Shown here: positions 26,875-36,242 of the stretch, piece after piece
Position numbering within the stretch: the stretch's first letter is position 1
Layout: each line of letters begins with the position of its first letter
NCBI RefSeq assembly: GCF_014194975.1
Contig: NZ_JACIAY010000001.1
Coordinates: forward strand, 670,261-734,260
DNA from: Sphingomonas sp. BK580
Lineage (GTDB): Bacteria > Pseudomonadota > Alphaproteobacteria > Sphingomonadales > Sphingomonadaceae
DNA length: 64,000 nt
Reading direction: 5' to 3'
The notes under the pieces: generated by a model
Told to the model about the DNA's origin: nothing
What the model saw: only the letters and a program-made list of their open reading frames with translations
The model's database searches: none
Made by a program: the position numbers and the translations under genes

Positions 26875-27351
26875 GTGCGTGTGATCGATCTCCGCGCCGC
26901 TCTGGGGACGTCAATCGTGCATGTCATGCTGTGCGGGACGCTGGCAGGCGTCTTCTCGCCCATTCCGCTCGTCTACGTGGATCCCGACTTCGCTTTCATC
27001 GACCCGAACATCGTGACGCCGCCTGCCGTTTACTCGATTGACGCGCCGCTCGTGGCGGGCGTCTCCCCCGAAATCGCCACTCTCGCCATCGCGTTAAGCG
27101 GTTGCCGCCATCGAGCGCGGCTCGACCGTTTCCCACGCCTGCTCGGGTCGGTTCGGGTTGCGGTACCCCGCAACGAGACAGCCTGCCTGCGCGCCGCTCC
27201 CAATGGCCGCGTGGATCGGGTACGCATTGAGGGTGCTTCCGCTGCCGAGCGGCGCTACGGCGAGCGCTACGTGGCGGACTTTCGGTTCGAGCCCGCTTTG
27301 CGCGGTGGGCAGCCCGTCGGCGCATGGGTGACGCTCACACCTCGTCGCTAA
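26875..27351 (+). CDS. Exported protein with TonB-like C-terminal fold (putative)
   Basis: 158 residues from a GTG start with a poor ribosome site, so the start is uncertain. The N-terminus is hydrophobic (IVHVMLCGTLAGVFSPIPLVYV). The C-terminal 80 residues ('AAPNGRVDRVRIEGAS', then 'YVADFRFEPALRGGQPVGAWVTL') follow the TonB C-terminal pattern, where a 'RF-x-PA-x-x-x-G-x-PV' motif closes the fold. Such stand-alone domains are frequent in sphingomonads. Function unknown. Confidence 0.5.
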   Translation: MRVIDLRAALGTSIVHVMLCGTLAGVFSPIPLVYVDPDFAFIDPNIVTPPAVYSIDAPLVAGVSPEIATLAIALSGCRHRARLDRFPRLLGSVRVAVPRNETACLRAAPNGRVDRVRIEGASAAERRYGERYVADFRFEPALRGGQPVGAWVTLTPRR

Positions 27352-27411
27352 GCGTGCAACGGGAGCGCCGGCCGGTGACGAGACAAGCGGCGTCATCGAT
27401 ACGGGGCCGTG

Positions 27412-27750
27412 CTACTCCCGCTTGGCGAGCAGCGGTACGACGTTCGACCACCAGGCGCGGACGCTGTTCTCAGAACGCCTGATGGCGGCAGCCTCCGCTA
27501 AGCTGTTCGAGAGGCTGTCCGGGATACCGCGCCCGTTCCGCTCGATCGTGGCAACGAGAGTGGCGGCGGTTTCCCGGACCGTCGCATCCGACGGAGATGC
27601 GGCGAGCAGCTCGGGCACGCTGTACGGGTCGGACTCTACGACCGCCCACAATGCCTCGGCGAACGCGTTCGCCGGGATAAGCTCGTCGTCGAACAGCCAG
27701 AAATCCCTACCTTGAAGAGGATCGTCATAGAGCTCGATGTGGATCAGCAC
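27412..27750 (-). pseudogene. Hypothetical protein, probably 5'-truncated
   Basis: 112 codons from a GTG. The same frame is coding-like upstream ('VFAGAGFDGDWIQWAGNIV') until a TAA at about 27817, with no usable start, so the beginning seems to have been lost. The product is acidic and helical (ANAFAEALWAVVESDPYSVPELLAASPSDATVRETAATL). No family recognised. It sits 270 bases from the second IS6 copy, whose arrival or associated deletion may have removed the 5' end. Confidence 0.45.
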
Positions 27751-28023
27751 GATGTTCCCGGCCCACTGGATCCAGTCGCCGTCGAAACCCGCGCCTGCGA
27801 AGACACGCGCCGCCAGTTAGAGATCGTGACGTTCAGGGTGAAGCCAGTTCCTGCCGCGACGGTTTGTAAGTGATCGCCCCTTCCCAAAACGAAGCTGTAG
27901 CGGGAAGCGCCACGTCGTGCCCATAGCAGACCCTCTCCACGCTGCCGAGAAGTGCGCGTCGCCCCGCGAAAGTGCGCCGTTTTGGAAAGGAGGATTGAAG
28001 AAGTCGAGGAAGCCTCAGACTGG

Positions 28024-28504
28024 GTGGCGGTGCTGTCAGTCTAACGCGAACTCGTCTCTACACGATACACTTCGGGCTCCATAGGCGATGGTTCAGCGGA
28101 CGAGCGCCTGCCACGTTGCCAGCGCCACGGAGCGAAGCTGCTTGTAGGTCTGGCGACCGACGAGGTGGCGTTCGTGGTTGCAGTGGTCATGGACGTTGGC
28201 GTGGACCGAGGCGAACTTCTGCAGCGTTCGCATCGGGCGGAGTCGCAGCATCGCTCGCTCTCGTCGCGCGAACGGCAGGTGCGAAATCTCCACCCGGTTG
28301 TTGGCCCAGCGACCCACCTCCTGCTTCTCGCGACGGCCAAGCTCGCTCAGCGCAGCACCGTAGGAGCGCAGACCGTCGGCGGTGATCGCCTCAGGCGAGC
28401 CATGGCGCTTGAGCGCCTTCATCGTGAAGGCGAGCGCGGCCTTCTTGGGGCATCGCCCTGCCCTACCCCGCCCACCAGCACCGCCGCATTAGCTTTGGCA
28501 GGAC
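28024..28504 (-). mobile_element. IS6-family element, internally deleted copy 2
   Basis: About 480 bases. Both ends match copy 1 (left GTGGCGGTGCTGTCAGTCT; right GCATTAGCTTTGGCA), in the same orientation. The transposase reads from 'KKAALAFTMKALKRHGSPEAIT' to 'LATWQALVR' (stop at 28093). The N-terminal half is gone: the sequence jumps from the region of the start codon (near 28452) directly to codon about 120 of the family. An inactive deletion derivative. Confidence 0.75.
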
Positions 28505-28551
28505 CTCACTAACCGGATCCGGCCCACGTCACCGACCCACTCTCGCCCGGA

Positions 28552-29754
<1,203 letters not shown>

Positions 29755-29797
29755 CGTGTGGTCCTGTTCCAGCGTGGCGTCGTGCGGTGCGGGTCGC

Positions 29798-31600
29798 TCA
29801 GCGCGCGGCGATCCACGCGCTGATCTTGGCGTCGAGCACGTCCATCGGCAACGCGCCGGTGTCGAGCACCGCGCGATGATAGTCGCGCACGTCGAAGCTG
29901 GCGCCACGCGCGGCGGCGGCGCGCTCGCGCAGCTCGCGGAACTTGAGCTCGCCGATCTTGTACGCGCAGGCCTGGCCCGGGTAGGCGATGTAGCGATCGA
30001 TCTCTACCGCCACGTCCTTGGCGGCCATCGAGGTATTGGCAAGCATATAATCGATCGCGCGCTGCCGATCCCAGCGTTGCGCGTGGAGGCCGGTATCCAC
30101 CACTAGCCGCACCGCGCGCAGCATCTCCATGTCGAGATGGCCGAACCATTGCATCGGGTCGGTGAACATGCCCAACTCGCGGCCGAGCGACTCGGCGTAC
30201 AGGCCCCATCCCTCGGTATAGGCAGTCGCCTCGCCGAAGCGCAGCAGCGGCGGCAGCGCCAGGTTCTCGCGCGCGAGCGTCAGCTGGAAATGGTGGCCCG
30301 GTATGCCCTCGTGCAGCGTCAGCGTCTCCAGCGTCGGGATCGGGCGCGTGCTGAGCATCGCCATGTTGAAATAGAGGATGCCGGGCGACACCCCGTCGGG
30401 CTCGCCGGGGCGGTAATAGCCGGTGCCGCGTTGCTCACCGAGCGCGGGCAGCGGGCGCACCGCGAACGGCGCTTTCGGCCGATCGTGGAAGAGCCGCGGG
30501 ATCGCGGCCCAGATCTGCGTCTCGATCGCGGCGAAGCGTGCGAGCAACTGCTCGGGCCGGGTGTAATAATAGCGCTTGTCGGTCCGCACGTGCTCGAACA
30601 GCGCGTGCAGGTCGCCGCTGAAGCCGATCGTGCCCCGCACCTGCTCCATCTCGCGGCGAATCCGCGCGACCTCGCTGAGCCCCAGCCGGTGGATGTCGTC
30701 CGCCGAGCGCGCCGTGGTGGTATGGCGGGCGAGTTCCGCGGCGTAGAGCGCGTTGCCGCCCTTGAGCGCCCATCGACCCGGCGCCTCAGGGGCGCGCGGC
30801 AGATAGGTCTCGCGCAGGTAACGCTGCCAGCGCGCATAAGCCGGATAGACCTTGCCCACGATCGCGGCACGATAGGCAAGCGTCAGCCGCGTCCGGTCGG
30901 TCGGCGTGACGCTCGCGGGCATGCGCCCGATCGCCTTGAAGAAGGGGCTGTCGTCGACCGGGATGGCGAGCAGCGCGTCGACCTGGCGCAGGATGTTCTC
31001 GACGATGATGCGCGGCTGCACATGGCCCTGCGCCAGGCCCTCACGCAGTCGCACGACGTTCTGGTCGAGATGACCGGCGAAGCCATCGAGCCGCCGCAGT
31101 CCATCCTCATAGTCCGCCAGCGTCGCGAAGGGCGCGCTCGGGCCGGCGACGAAGTCGGGGAACTCCACCTGCAACCCGAACGACGGGTTCAGCGGCGTGA
31201 GCTGCGCGACCTTGAACGAGCCGTCGGCGATATAGGCGAGCGTCTGGCGCAGCCGATAGGCGAACACGTCATAGGCGATCTGGTCGACCGGCGGCAGCGC
31301 CGCGCGATCGATCGCACCGAGCCGCGCCAGTTCCGCGCTCTTGTTGGCGCGCAGCGTGGTCGCATAAGCGTCGCTGAGCGGATCGACGAAGACCGGCCCG
31401 CCCGCCGCCGCGCCCTTGCGCGCCGCGCCCAGCGGATCGAGCCGCGCGTCGGCCGCGGCGCTGTCGTCGAGCAGTGCGCGCAGCCGCCGCGACGCGTCGC
31501 TGTCGGCGGCGCGCAGCGGCGCCGCCGCGGCCAGCATCGTCGTGCCGAGCAGCCGAAGAGCGGCGCGACGCGAGAGACCCAATGCTATGTCGTCACCCAT
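29798..31600 (-). CDS. DUF885 family hydrolase, Tat-type signal
   Basis: 600 residues from the ATG at 31600. The N-terminus (GLSRRAALRLLGTTMLAAAAPLRAA) has the twin-arginine pattern, implying folded export. DUF885 landmarks are 'LHEGIPGHHFQ' (an HE-x-x-x-HH zinc-type site) and 'EATAYTEGWGLYAE'. Length is normal. DUF885 proteins are treated as putative gluzincin-like metallopeptidases, but few have assigned substrates. Next to it is a PcaF-type thiolase, and a divergent amidohydrolase shares the intergenic region with a GTTGCG-N5-CGCAAC site. A second DUF885 gene lies at 36243-38045. Confidence 0.85.
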   Translation of the reverse strand: MGDDIALGLSRRAALRLLGTTMLAAAAPLRAADSDASRRLRALLDDSAAADARLDPLGAARKGAAAGGPVFVDPLSDAYATTLRANKSAELARLGAIDRAALPPVDQIAYDVFAYRLRQTLAYIADGSFKVAQLTPLNPSFGLQVEFPDFVAGPSAPFATLADYEDGLRRLDGFAGHLDQNVVRLREGLAQGHVQPRIIVENILRQVDALLAIPVDDSPFFKAIGRMPASVTPTDRTRLTLAYRAAIVGKVYPAYARWQRYLRETYLPRAPEAPGRWALKGGNALYAAELARHTTTARSADDIHRLGLSEVARIRREMEQVRGTIGFSGDLHALFEHVRTDKRYYYTRPEQLLARFAAIETQIWAAIPRLFHDRPKAPFAVRPLPALGEQRGTGYYRPGEPDGVSPGILYFNMAMLSTRPIPTLETLTLHEGIPGHHFQLTLARENLALPPLLRFGEATAYTEGWGLYAESLGRELGMFTDPMQWFGHLDMEMLRAVRLVVDTGLHAQRWDRQRAIDYMLANTSMAAKDVAVEIDRYIAYPGQACAYKIGELKFRELRERAAAARGASFDVRDYHRAVLDTGALPMDVLDAKISAWIAAR

Positions 31601-31766
31601 ACCGCCCCCATTCGCGCGCAGTCTGCGCAACGAACGCGACCTTGCCAAGACACCCGCCGGCGCGCGCGGGCGGCGTTCGCCGCACCAGCGAAGGTGCCTA
31701 AAGGCAAGGATTCCTCCCGTTTTCGCGCTCACCTGATCGCGCAGCGATCGCTCGGTGGCGCGGGAT

Positions 31767-31783
31767 GTTGCGCCTGACGCAAC
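31767..31783. promoter_or_regulatory. LysR-type inverted repeat, site 1 (perfect)
   Basis: GTTGCGCCTGACGCAAC: perfect 6-base arms around 5 bases, T-N11-A pattern. It lies between the divergent DUF885-thiolase operon (start 31600) and the amidohydrolase gene (start 31879). One of five related sites in the region. Confidence 0.6.
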
Positions 31784-31878
31784 GACTTACTCGCGCGAAC
31801 ACGCTTGTGGGCGTGCGGTGATCGCCCATGCTGCGACACCGGGGCCGAGACGCCTCGGGGCAATCGGGGGATTTTACC

Positions 31879-33177
31879 ATGAAGCGATCGTTCGTCGCGT
31901 TGCTGCTCGCGGCCTGTGCCACCGGCCCCGTGCTCGCGCAGGACGCCGCGGCGCCGTTTGTGCCGGTCGTGGCGCTGGTCGGCGGCACCGTGGTCGACGT
32001 CGCCAAGGGCACCAAGATCGCCGACGCCACGGTGCTGGTACAGGGCGAGCGGATCGTACGGGTCGGCGCCTCGGGCACAGTGGCGGTACCCGCGGGTGCG
32101 ACCGTCGTGCCGATGCGTGGCCGATGGCTGATCCCCGGGCTGATGAACATGCACGTGCACCTCGGGCTCAAGCTGCCCGGCGCGCAGGGCAACGCGCTGT
32201 TCAACGAGACCGACCCGGAGGAGGTGCTGCGCATGGCGGACAATGCGCGCCGCACCTTGCTCGCCGGCGTCACCACCGTGCGCCTCACCGGCGAGGACCA
32301 TGGCACCGATTTCGCCCTCAAGCGCGCGATCGACCGCGGCGAGGTGCCCGGCCCGCGGATCGAGACCGCCGGCGAGGTGATCGTGACCACGGGCGGTCAC
32401 GGCTCACTCGAGGCGGACGGCCCGGCCGCGCTCTCGCGCGCGGTGCGCCAGCAGATCAAGCTGGGCGCGACCTGGATCAAGATCGCGATCTCGGGCGGCA
32501 TCTCCGATACGCACGGCAGCATCTCCGCCGCGCCGATGACCGACGACGAGCTGTCGACCCTGATCGAGGTGGCGCATCGCAACGGCGTCAAGGTCACCGC
32601 GCACAACGGCTCGGTCGAGGCGGCGCGCCAGGCGCTGCGGTTCGGCATCGACGGCTTCGAGCACGGCTACCACCTCGACGACGCGGTACTCGCCGACATG
32701 AAGGCCAAGGGCGTGTGGCTGGTGCCGACGATGGTGGTGAGCCAGCCCGGCGCCTATGAGTTCTACCGCAAGATCGGGTCGCCCGACTGGTATCTCGAGC
32801 GCGTCGCCTCGACCGGCAGGGATCACTGGGCGATGCTGCAGAAGGCGATCCGCCTCGGCGTCAATGTCGCGCTCGGCACCGACCAATTTCCGTTCGAGCC
32901 AAACGGCGGGACCAACGCCACGGTCGCCGAAGCCGAATTGTACGTGAAGGCGGGCATGACGCCGCTCCAGGCGCTTCAGTCCGCGACGATCCGGGCCGCG
33001 ACGATGCTGGGCCGCGAGGCGAGTGTCGGCCAGATCGCCGCCGGCCAGTATGCCGACATCGTCGCGCTGCCCGCGGACCCGACCGCCGACATCGCCGCGC
33101 TGCGTCGCATCTCGTTCGTGATGAAGGGCGGCGCGATCGTTCGCGACGACAGCGATCCGGCGCGCGTCACGCACTGA
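31879..33177 (+). CDS. Exported metal-dependent amidohydrolase (M38/imidazolonepropionase-like)
   Basis: 432 residues from the ATG at 31879, which opens a signal peptide (MKRSFVALLLAACATGPVLAQ). Amidohydrolase landmarks: 'GRWLIPGLMNMHVHLG' (metal-binding HVH), 'LLAGVTTVRL', 'WIKIAISGG' (bridging Lys region), 'VTAHNGS', 'DGFEHGYHLD' and 'LGTDQFPF' (catalytic Asp). This is the layout of imidazolonepropionase-like enzymes, among which several exported members are Xaa-Pro/Xaa-Arg dipeptidases. The substrate here is not determinable. It is divergent from the DUF885-thiolase operon with a shared LysR-type site. Confidence 0.85.
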   Translation: MKRSFVALLLAACATGPVLAQDAAAPFVPVVALVGGTVVDVAKGTKIADATVLVQGERIVRVGASGTVAVPAGATVVPMRGRWLIPGLMNMHVHLGLKLPGAQGNALFNETDPEEVLRMADNARRTLLAGVTTVRLTGEDHGTDFALKRAIDRGEVPGPRIETAGEVIVTTGGHGSLEADGPAALSRAVRQQIKLGATWIKIAISGGISDTHGSISAAPMTDDELSTLIEVAHRNGVKVTAHNGSVEAARQALRFGIDGFEHGYHLDDAVLADMKAKGVWLVPTMVVSQPGAYEFYRKIGSPDWYLERVASTGRDHWAMLQKAIRLGVNVALGTDQFPFEPNGGTNATVAEAELYVKAGMTPLQALQSATIRAATMLGREASVGQIAAGQYADIVALPADPTADIAALRRISFVMKGGAIVRDDSDPARVTH

Positions 33178-33185
33178 CACCGCCA

Positions 33186-33208
33186 ATCGTTGCGCCCAAA
33201 GCAACGAT
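33186..33208. promoter_or_regulatory. LysR-type inverted repeat, site 2
   Basis: ATCGTTGC and GCAACGAT, perfect 8-base arms separated by 7 bases. The inner part differs from the consensus by one base (AGCAAC for CGCAAC). It lies 9 bases after the amidohydrolase stop and about 110 bases before the NTF2-like gene, in position to control the NTF2-TonB receptor-DUF885 unit. With this length of symmetry it could also fold as a weak hairpin. Confidence 0.6.
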
Positions 33209-33316
33209 CGCTTCCTTGCGAAGGCGTTGTAACAACAACGCAACTCACCGACACTCCACCACGGAGCCGACGCGACAGGGGCAAGGTAGCGCGGCAGTCA
33301 CGGGGAGATAGCGACG

Positions 33317-33793
33317 ATGAGACAGCGCCTGATCGCGACCATGACCGCAGCCATGATCTTGGCGACACCGGTCATCGCGCAGCAGCCGACCGATGCATTA
33401 TCGCGGATGTTTGTCTGGTGGGACCAGGCGTTCAAGACCCCAGGGGCATTCACGGCCGAGAACTTCTCGCGTTACTTCACGCCGGACGCGACCTTGACGC
33501 TGGAGGGACGCACCGTGATCCGCGGCGTCGACCAGTGGGCGACTCATTTCCAGAAGATCCAGGCGGGCGGCGGCGACGTCGAGATCGTGGTGCCGTTCAA
33601 GGCGGCGTTCCAGCAGGGTGACCGCCTCTACACCTATCACGTGATCCGCTCGCGCCGCGACGGCAAGCTCGGCTGCGTGCTCGCGGCCGGCCACGCCGAG
33701 CTGCGCGGCGGGAAGATCGCGTCGATCACCCTGGTCCGCGCGCCGGTCGACCTCGCCAAGGGGCCGCCCGACCCGGCCTGCTGGACCAAGTGA
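33317..33793 (+). CDS. Exported NTF2/SnoaL-like protein
   Basis: 158 residues with a signal peptide (LIATMTAAMILATPVIAQ). The remainder follows the NTF2-like cone fold: 'FTAENFSRYFTPDATLTLEGR', 'GVDQWATHFQKIQAG', and strands through 'LYTYHVIRSRRDGK', 'VLAAGHAELRGGKIASITLVRAP'. Members are small-molecule isomerases, cyclases or binding proteins; the catalytic residues cannot be assigned. It is first in a plus-strand unit with a TonB receptor 102 bases downstream, so a periplasmic binding or conversion step for the imported compound is a reasonable inference. Confidence 0.75.
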   Translation: MRQRLIATMTAAMILATPVIAQQPTDALSRMFVWWDQAFKTPGAFTAENFSRYFTPDATLTLEGRTVIRGVDQWATHFQKIQAGGGDVEIVVPFKAAFQQGDRLYTYHVIRSRRDGKLGCVLAAGHAELRGGKIASITLVRAPVDLAKGPPDPACWTK

Positions 33794-33895
33794 GCCGCTA
33801 AGGCCGCGCACCGCCGACACGGCGGGCGACCGTCAGGGGAACGTGGAAAGACATGCCGGTACGCGATCGCGCGCCGGTGAACGAAGGGGCATGGC

Positions 33896-36196
33896 ATGAA
33901 CGATCGCATGCGCGGCGCCCGCCGCGGCGTACCACAGCTTCGACACGGCGCCGTCATGGCGACCCTCCTCGCCGCGTTCGCCGCGCCTGCGACGGCGCAG
34001 CAGGCAACGCAGGACGAGACCGTCAGCGAGGCGAGCGGCGAGACGCCGGGCGGCGACATCGTCGTCACCGCGCAGCGCCGCGCCGAGTCGATCCAGGACG
34101 TGCCGATCGCGATCACCGCCATCACCGCGCAGACGCTCCGCGATCAGAACGTGCAGAGCGTCGAGGACTATTTCGCGCTCACCCCCAACGTCAGCTTCCA
34201 GTCCAACGGCTCGCGCGACCGCAAGGACCTGTCGATCCGCGGCATCTCCAACCAGCTCAATCCTTATGCCGACGTGCGCCAGGGCAGCTACGCCTTCTAC
34301 ATCGACGAGTTCAACGTCGCCGCCGCGACCAGCAACCCGCAGATCGTCGACCTCGAGCGAATCGAGGTGCTGCGCGGGCCGCAGGGCACGTATTTCGGCC
34401 GCAACTCGGTGGGCGGCGCGATCAACATCATCACCAAGAAGCCGGTCAATCACTTCGAGGGTGAGATCGAGCTGGGCTACAGCAGCTTCGACACCAAGCG
34501 CGCGCAGGGCGTGCTGAACGTGCCCGTGATCGACGGCGTGCTCGCGCTGCGCGCCTCCGGGCAGTACGAAGCGTCGGACGGTTACATCAAGAACATCTAC
34601 CCGATCGGCGGGGGCAACGACAGCAAGTTCTACACCGGCCGGATCCAGGCGCGGCTCACCCCGCTGGACGGGCTAACCTGGGACTTCGCCTATAGCTACT
34701 CCGACGAGGCCACCGGCATGCGCAACGGCGTGCCGACCGGCTTCGTCACCGCGACCTGGGCCTCGGTCTATTACGGCCGCACCGCCGGGCTGATCGGCGA
34801 CCCCGATGGCGTCGGCTTCTTCCCCGACAATACCGACCGCGTGAACTTCAACCGACCGCAGCGGGTCGGCAGCAAATATCAATATTACAGCACCCGAGCG
34901 GTGTGGGATGTCGGCCTCGCCTCGATCACCGCCGTCGTCGGCCACCTCAAGTCGGACGTGTTCAACTACGGCGACGTCGACGGCGGCAGCCGCGACTTCT
35001 TCTACGAGAACCTGAAGCTCACCCGCAAGTCGACCAGCGGCGAGCTCCGCCTCCAGTCCAACGGCACCAACTTCCTCGACTGGAGCCTGGGTGCCTCGGT
35101 CGGGCGCGACACCGGCGTGACCGGCCAGCAGACCTTCCACGGCGCGGACAGCCCGCTGTGCCCCGCCGCGCGCGCCAATGACTGCGAGGGCCTCGCCGTC
35201 ACCGGGCTGATCTCCGACAGCGCGACCAAATATATGGCGATCTTCGCGCAGGGCACCTTCAACCTCACCGAGCGCTTCTCGGCCACGGTGGGCGGCCGCT
35301 ACTCGTTCGAGAAAACGCGCAACTACGCCGAGAACCGCTCTAACGACATCCTCACCGCGGTGAACAACCGCTCGGCCGCGTTCGAGGATATCTCGCCCAA
35401 GCTGACGCTCAGCTACAAGCTCCGGCGCGACCTGCTGCTGTTCGCCACCGCCTCGCGCGGGTTCAAGTCGGGCGGCACGCAGACCAGCAACAACGTCAAC
35501 CTCGCCAACGATTTCCGGCCTGAGACGCTGTGGAACTACGAGCTCGGGTCGAAATTCGACCTGTTCGACCGTCGCCTGCGCGTCGATGTCACCGGCTTCT
35601 ACATGAAGTGGAACGACGTCCAGCAGACGATCCGCTTCCAATATATCGATCCGGTCACCGGCCTGTTGCGCGGCGTCAGCGGGATCGCCAACGCCGCCGC
35701 GGCGGATAGCTACGGTGTCGAGGGCAGCTTCGACCTTCGCGTCAGCGACGCGATCAAGCTGAGCGGCAATGCCGGCTACAACGAGTCCAAGTTCAAGGAC
35801 TATCGCAACGCGCTGATCGACGGCGTGGTGATCGACATCACCGGCCGACCGCTCGTGAACGCGCCCAAGTTCACGCTCGGCGCACAGGCGCAGTACAAGC
35901 GGCCGATCACCGACCGGATCGACGGCTTCGCGCGCGCCGAGTGGAGCTATCGCTCGGAGATGCTGTCGACGCCGCTCGCTTATCGTTACACCGTCTACCC
36001 GTTCGTCTCGCCCGGGTACCATAACGTCAACCTGCGCGCCGGGCTCGAGAACGACCGCTTGCGCGCCACGGTGTTCGTCGAGAATTTGTTCAAGGCGCGC
36101 TATTTCGCCAACGCGTACGAGAAAGCCTTCTACAGCGGCGTGCAGGTCGAGCCGTCCTACCGCGTGATCGGCGGGACGCTGGGCTACAAGTTCTGA
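33896..36196 (+). CDS. TonB-dependent outer-membrane receptor
   Basis: 766 residues. The ATG at 33896 is favoured over one 5 bases earlier by the GAAGGGGC spacing. The signal peptide ends near residue 35 (FAAPATAQQ). A TonB-box/plug region (GGDIVVTAQRRAESIQDVPIAITAIT) leads into the plug (LERIEVLRGPQGTYFGRNSVGGAINIITKKP), then a 22-strand barrel ending 'YRVIGGTLGYKF' with terminal Phe. These receptors import large or scarce ligands across the outer membrane. The neighbouring DUF885 enzyme (46 bases downstream) and exported amidohydrolase suggest a peptide-like or amide-containing ligand. Confidence 0.92.
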   Translation: MNDRMRGARRGVPQLRHGAVMATLLAAFAAPATAQQATQDETVSEASGETPGGDIVVTAQRRAESIQDVPIAITAITAQTLRDQNVQSVEDYFALTPNVSFQSNGSRDRKDLSIRGISNQLNPYADVRQGSYAFYIDEFNVAAATSNPQIVDLERIEVLRGPQGTYFGRNSVGGAINIITKKPVNHFEGEIELGYSSFDTKRAQGVLNVPVIDGVLALRASGQYEASDGYIKNIYPIGGGNDSKFYTGRIQARLTPLDGLTWDFAYSYSDEATGMRNGVPTGFVTATWASVYYGRTAGLIGDPDGVGFFPDNTDRVNFNRPQRVGSKYQYYSTRAVWDVGLASITAVVGHLKSDVFNYGDVDGGSRDFFYENLKLTRKSTSGELRLQSNGTNFLDWSLGASVGRDTGVTGQQTFHGADSPLCPAARANDCEGLAVTGLISDSATKYMAIFAQGTFNLTERFSATVGGRYSFEKTRNYAENRSNDILTAVNNRSAAFEDISPKLTLSYKLRRDLLLFATASRGFKSGGTQTSNNVNLANDFRPETLWNYELGSKFDLFDRRLRVDVTGFYMKWNDVQQTIRFQYIDPVTGLLRGVSGIANAAAADSYGVEGSFDLRVSDAIKLSGNAGYNESKFKDYRNALIDGVVIDITGRPLVNAPKFTLGAQAQYKRPITDRIDGFARAEWSYRSEMLSTPLAYRYTVYPFVSPGYHNVNLRAGLENDRLRATVFVENLFKARYFANAYEKAFYSGVQVEPSYRVIGGTLGYKF

Positions 36197-36242
36197 CGGC
36201 ATCGGCGGCAGCGCCGGACGATCAACGATTGAGGGACAGAGC

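Noticed and set aside
33812..33830. Small GC hairpin (CGCCG-ACA-CGGCG) after the NTF2-like gene as a terminator
   Set aside because: Short stem and no following T-run; it lies between genes that are probably co-transcribed.
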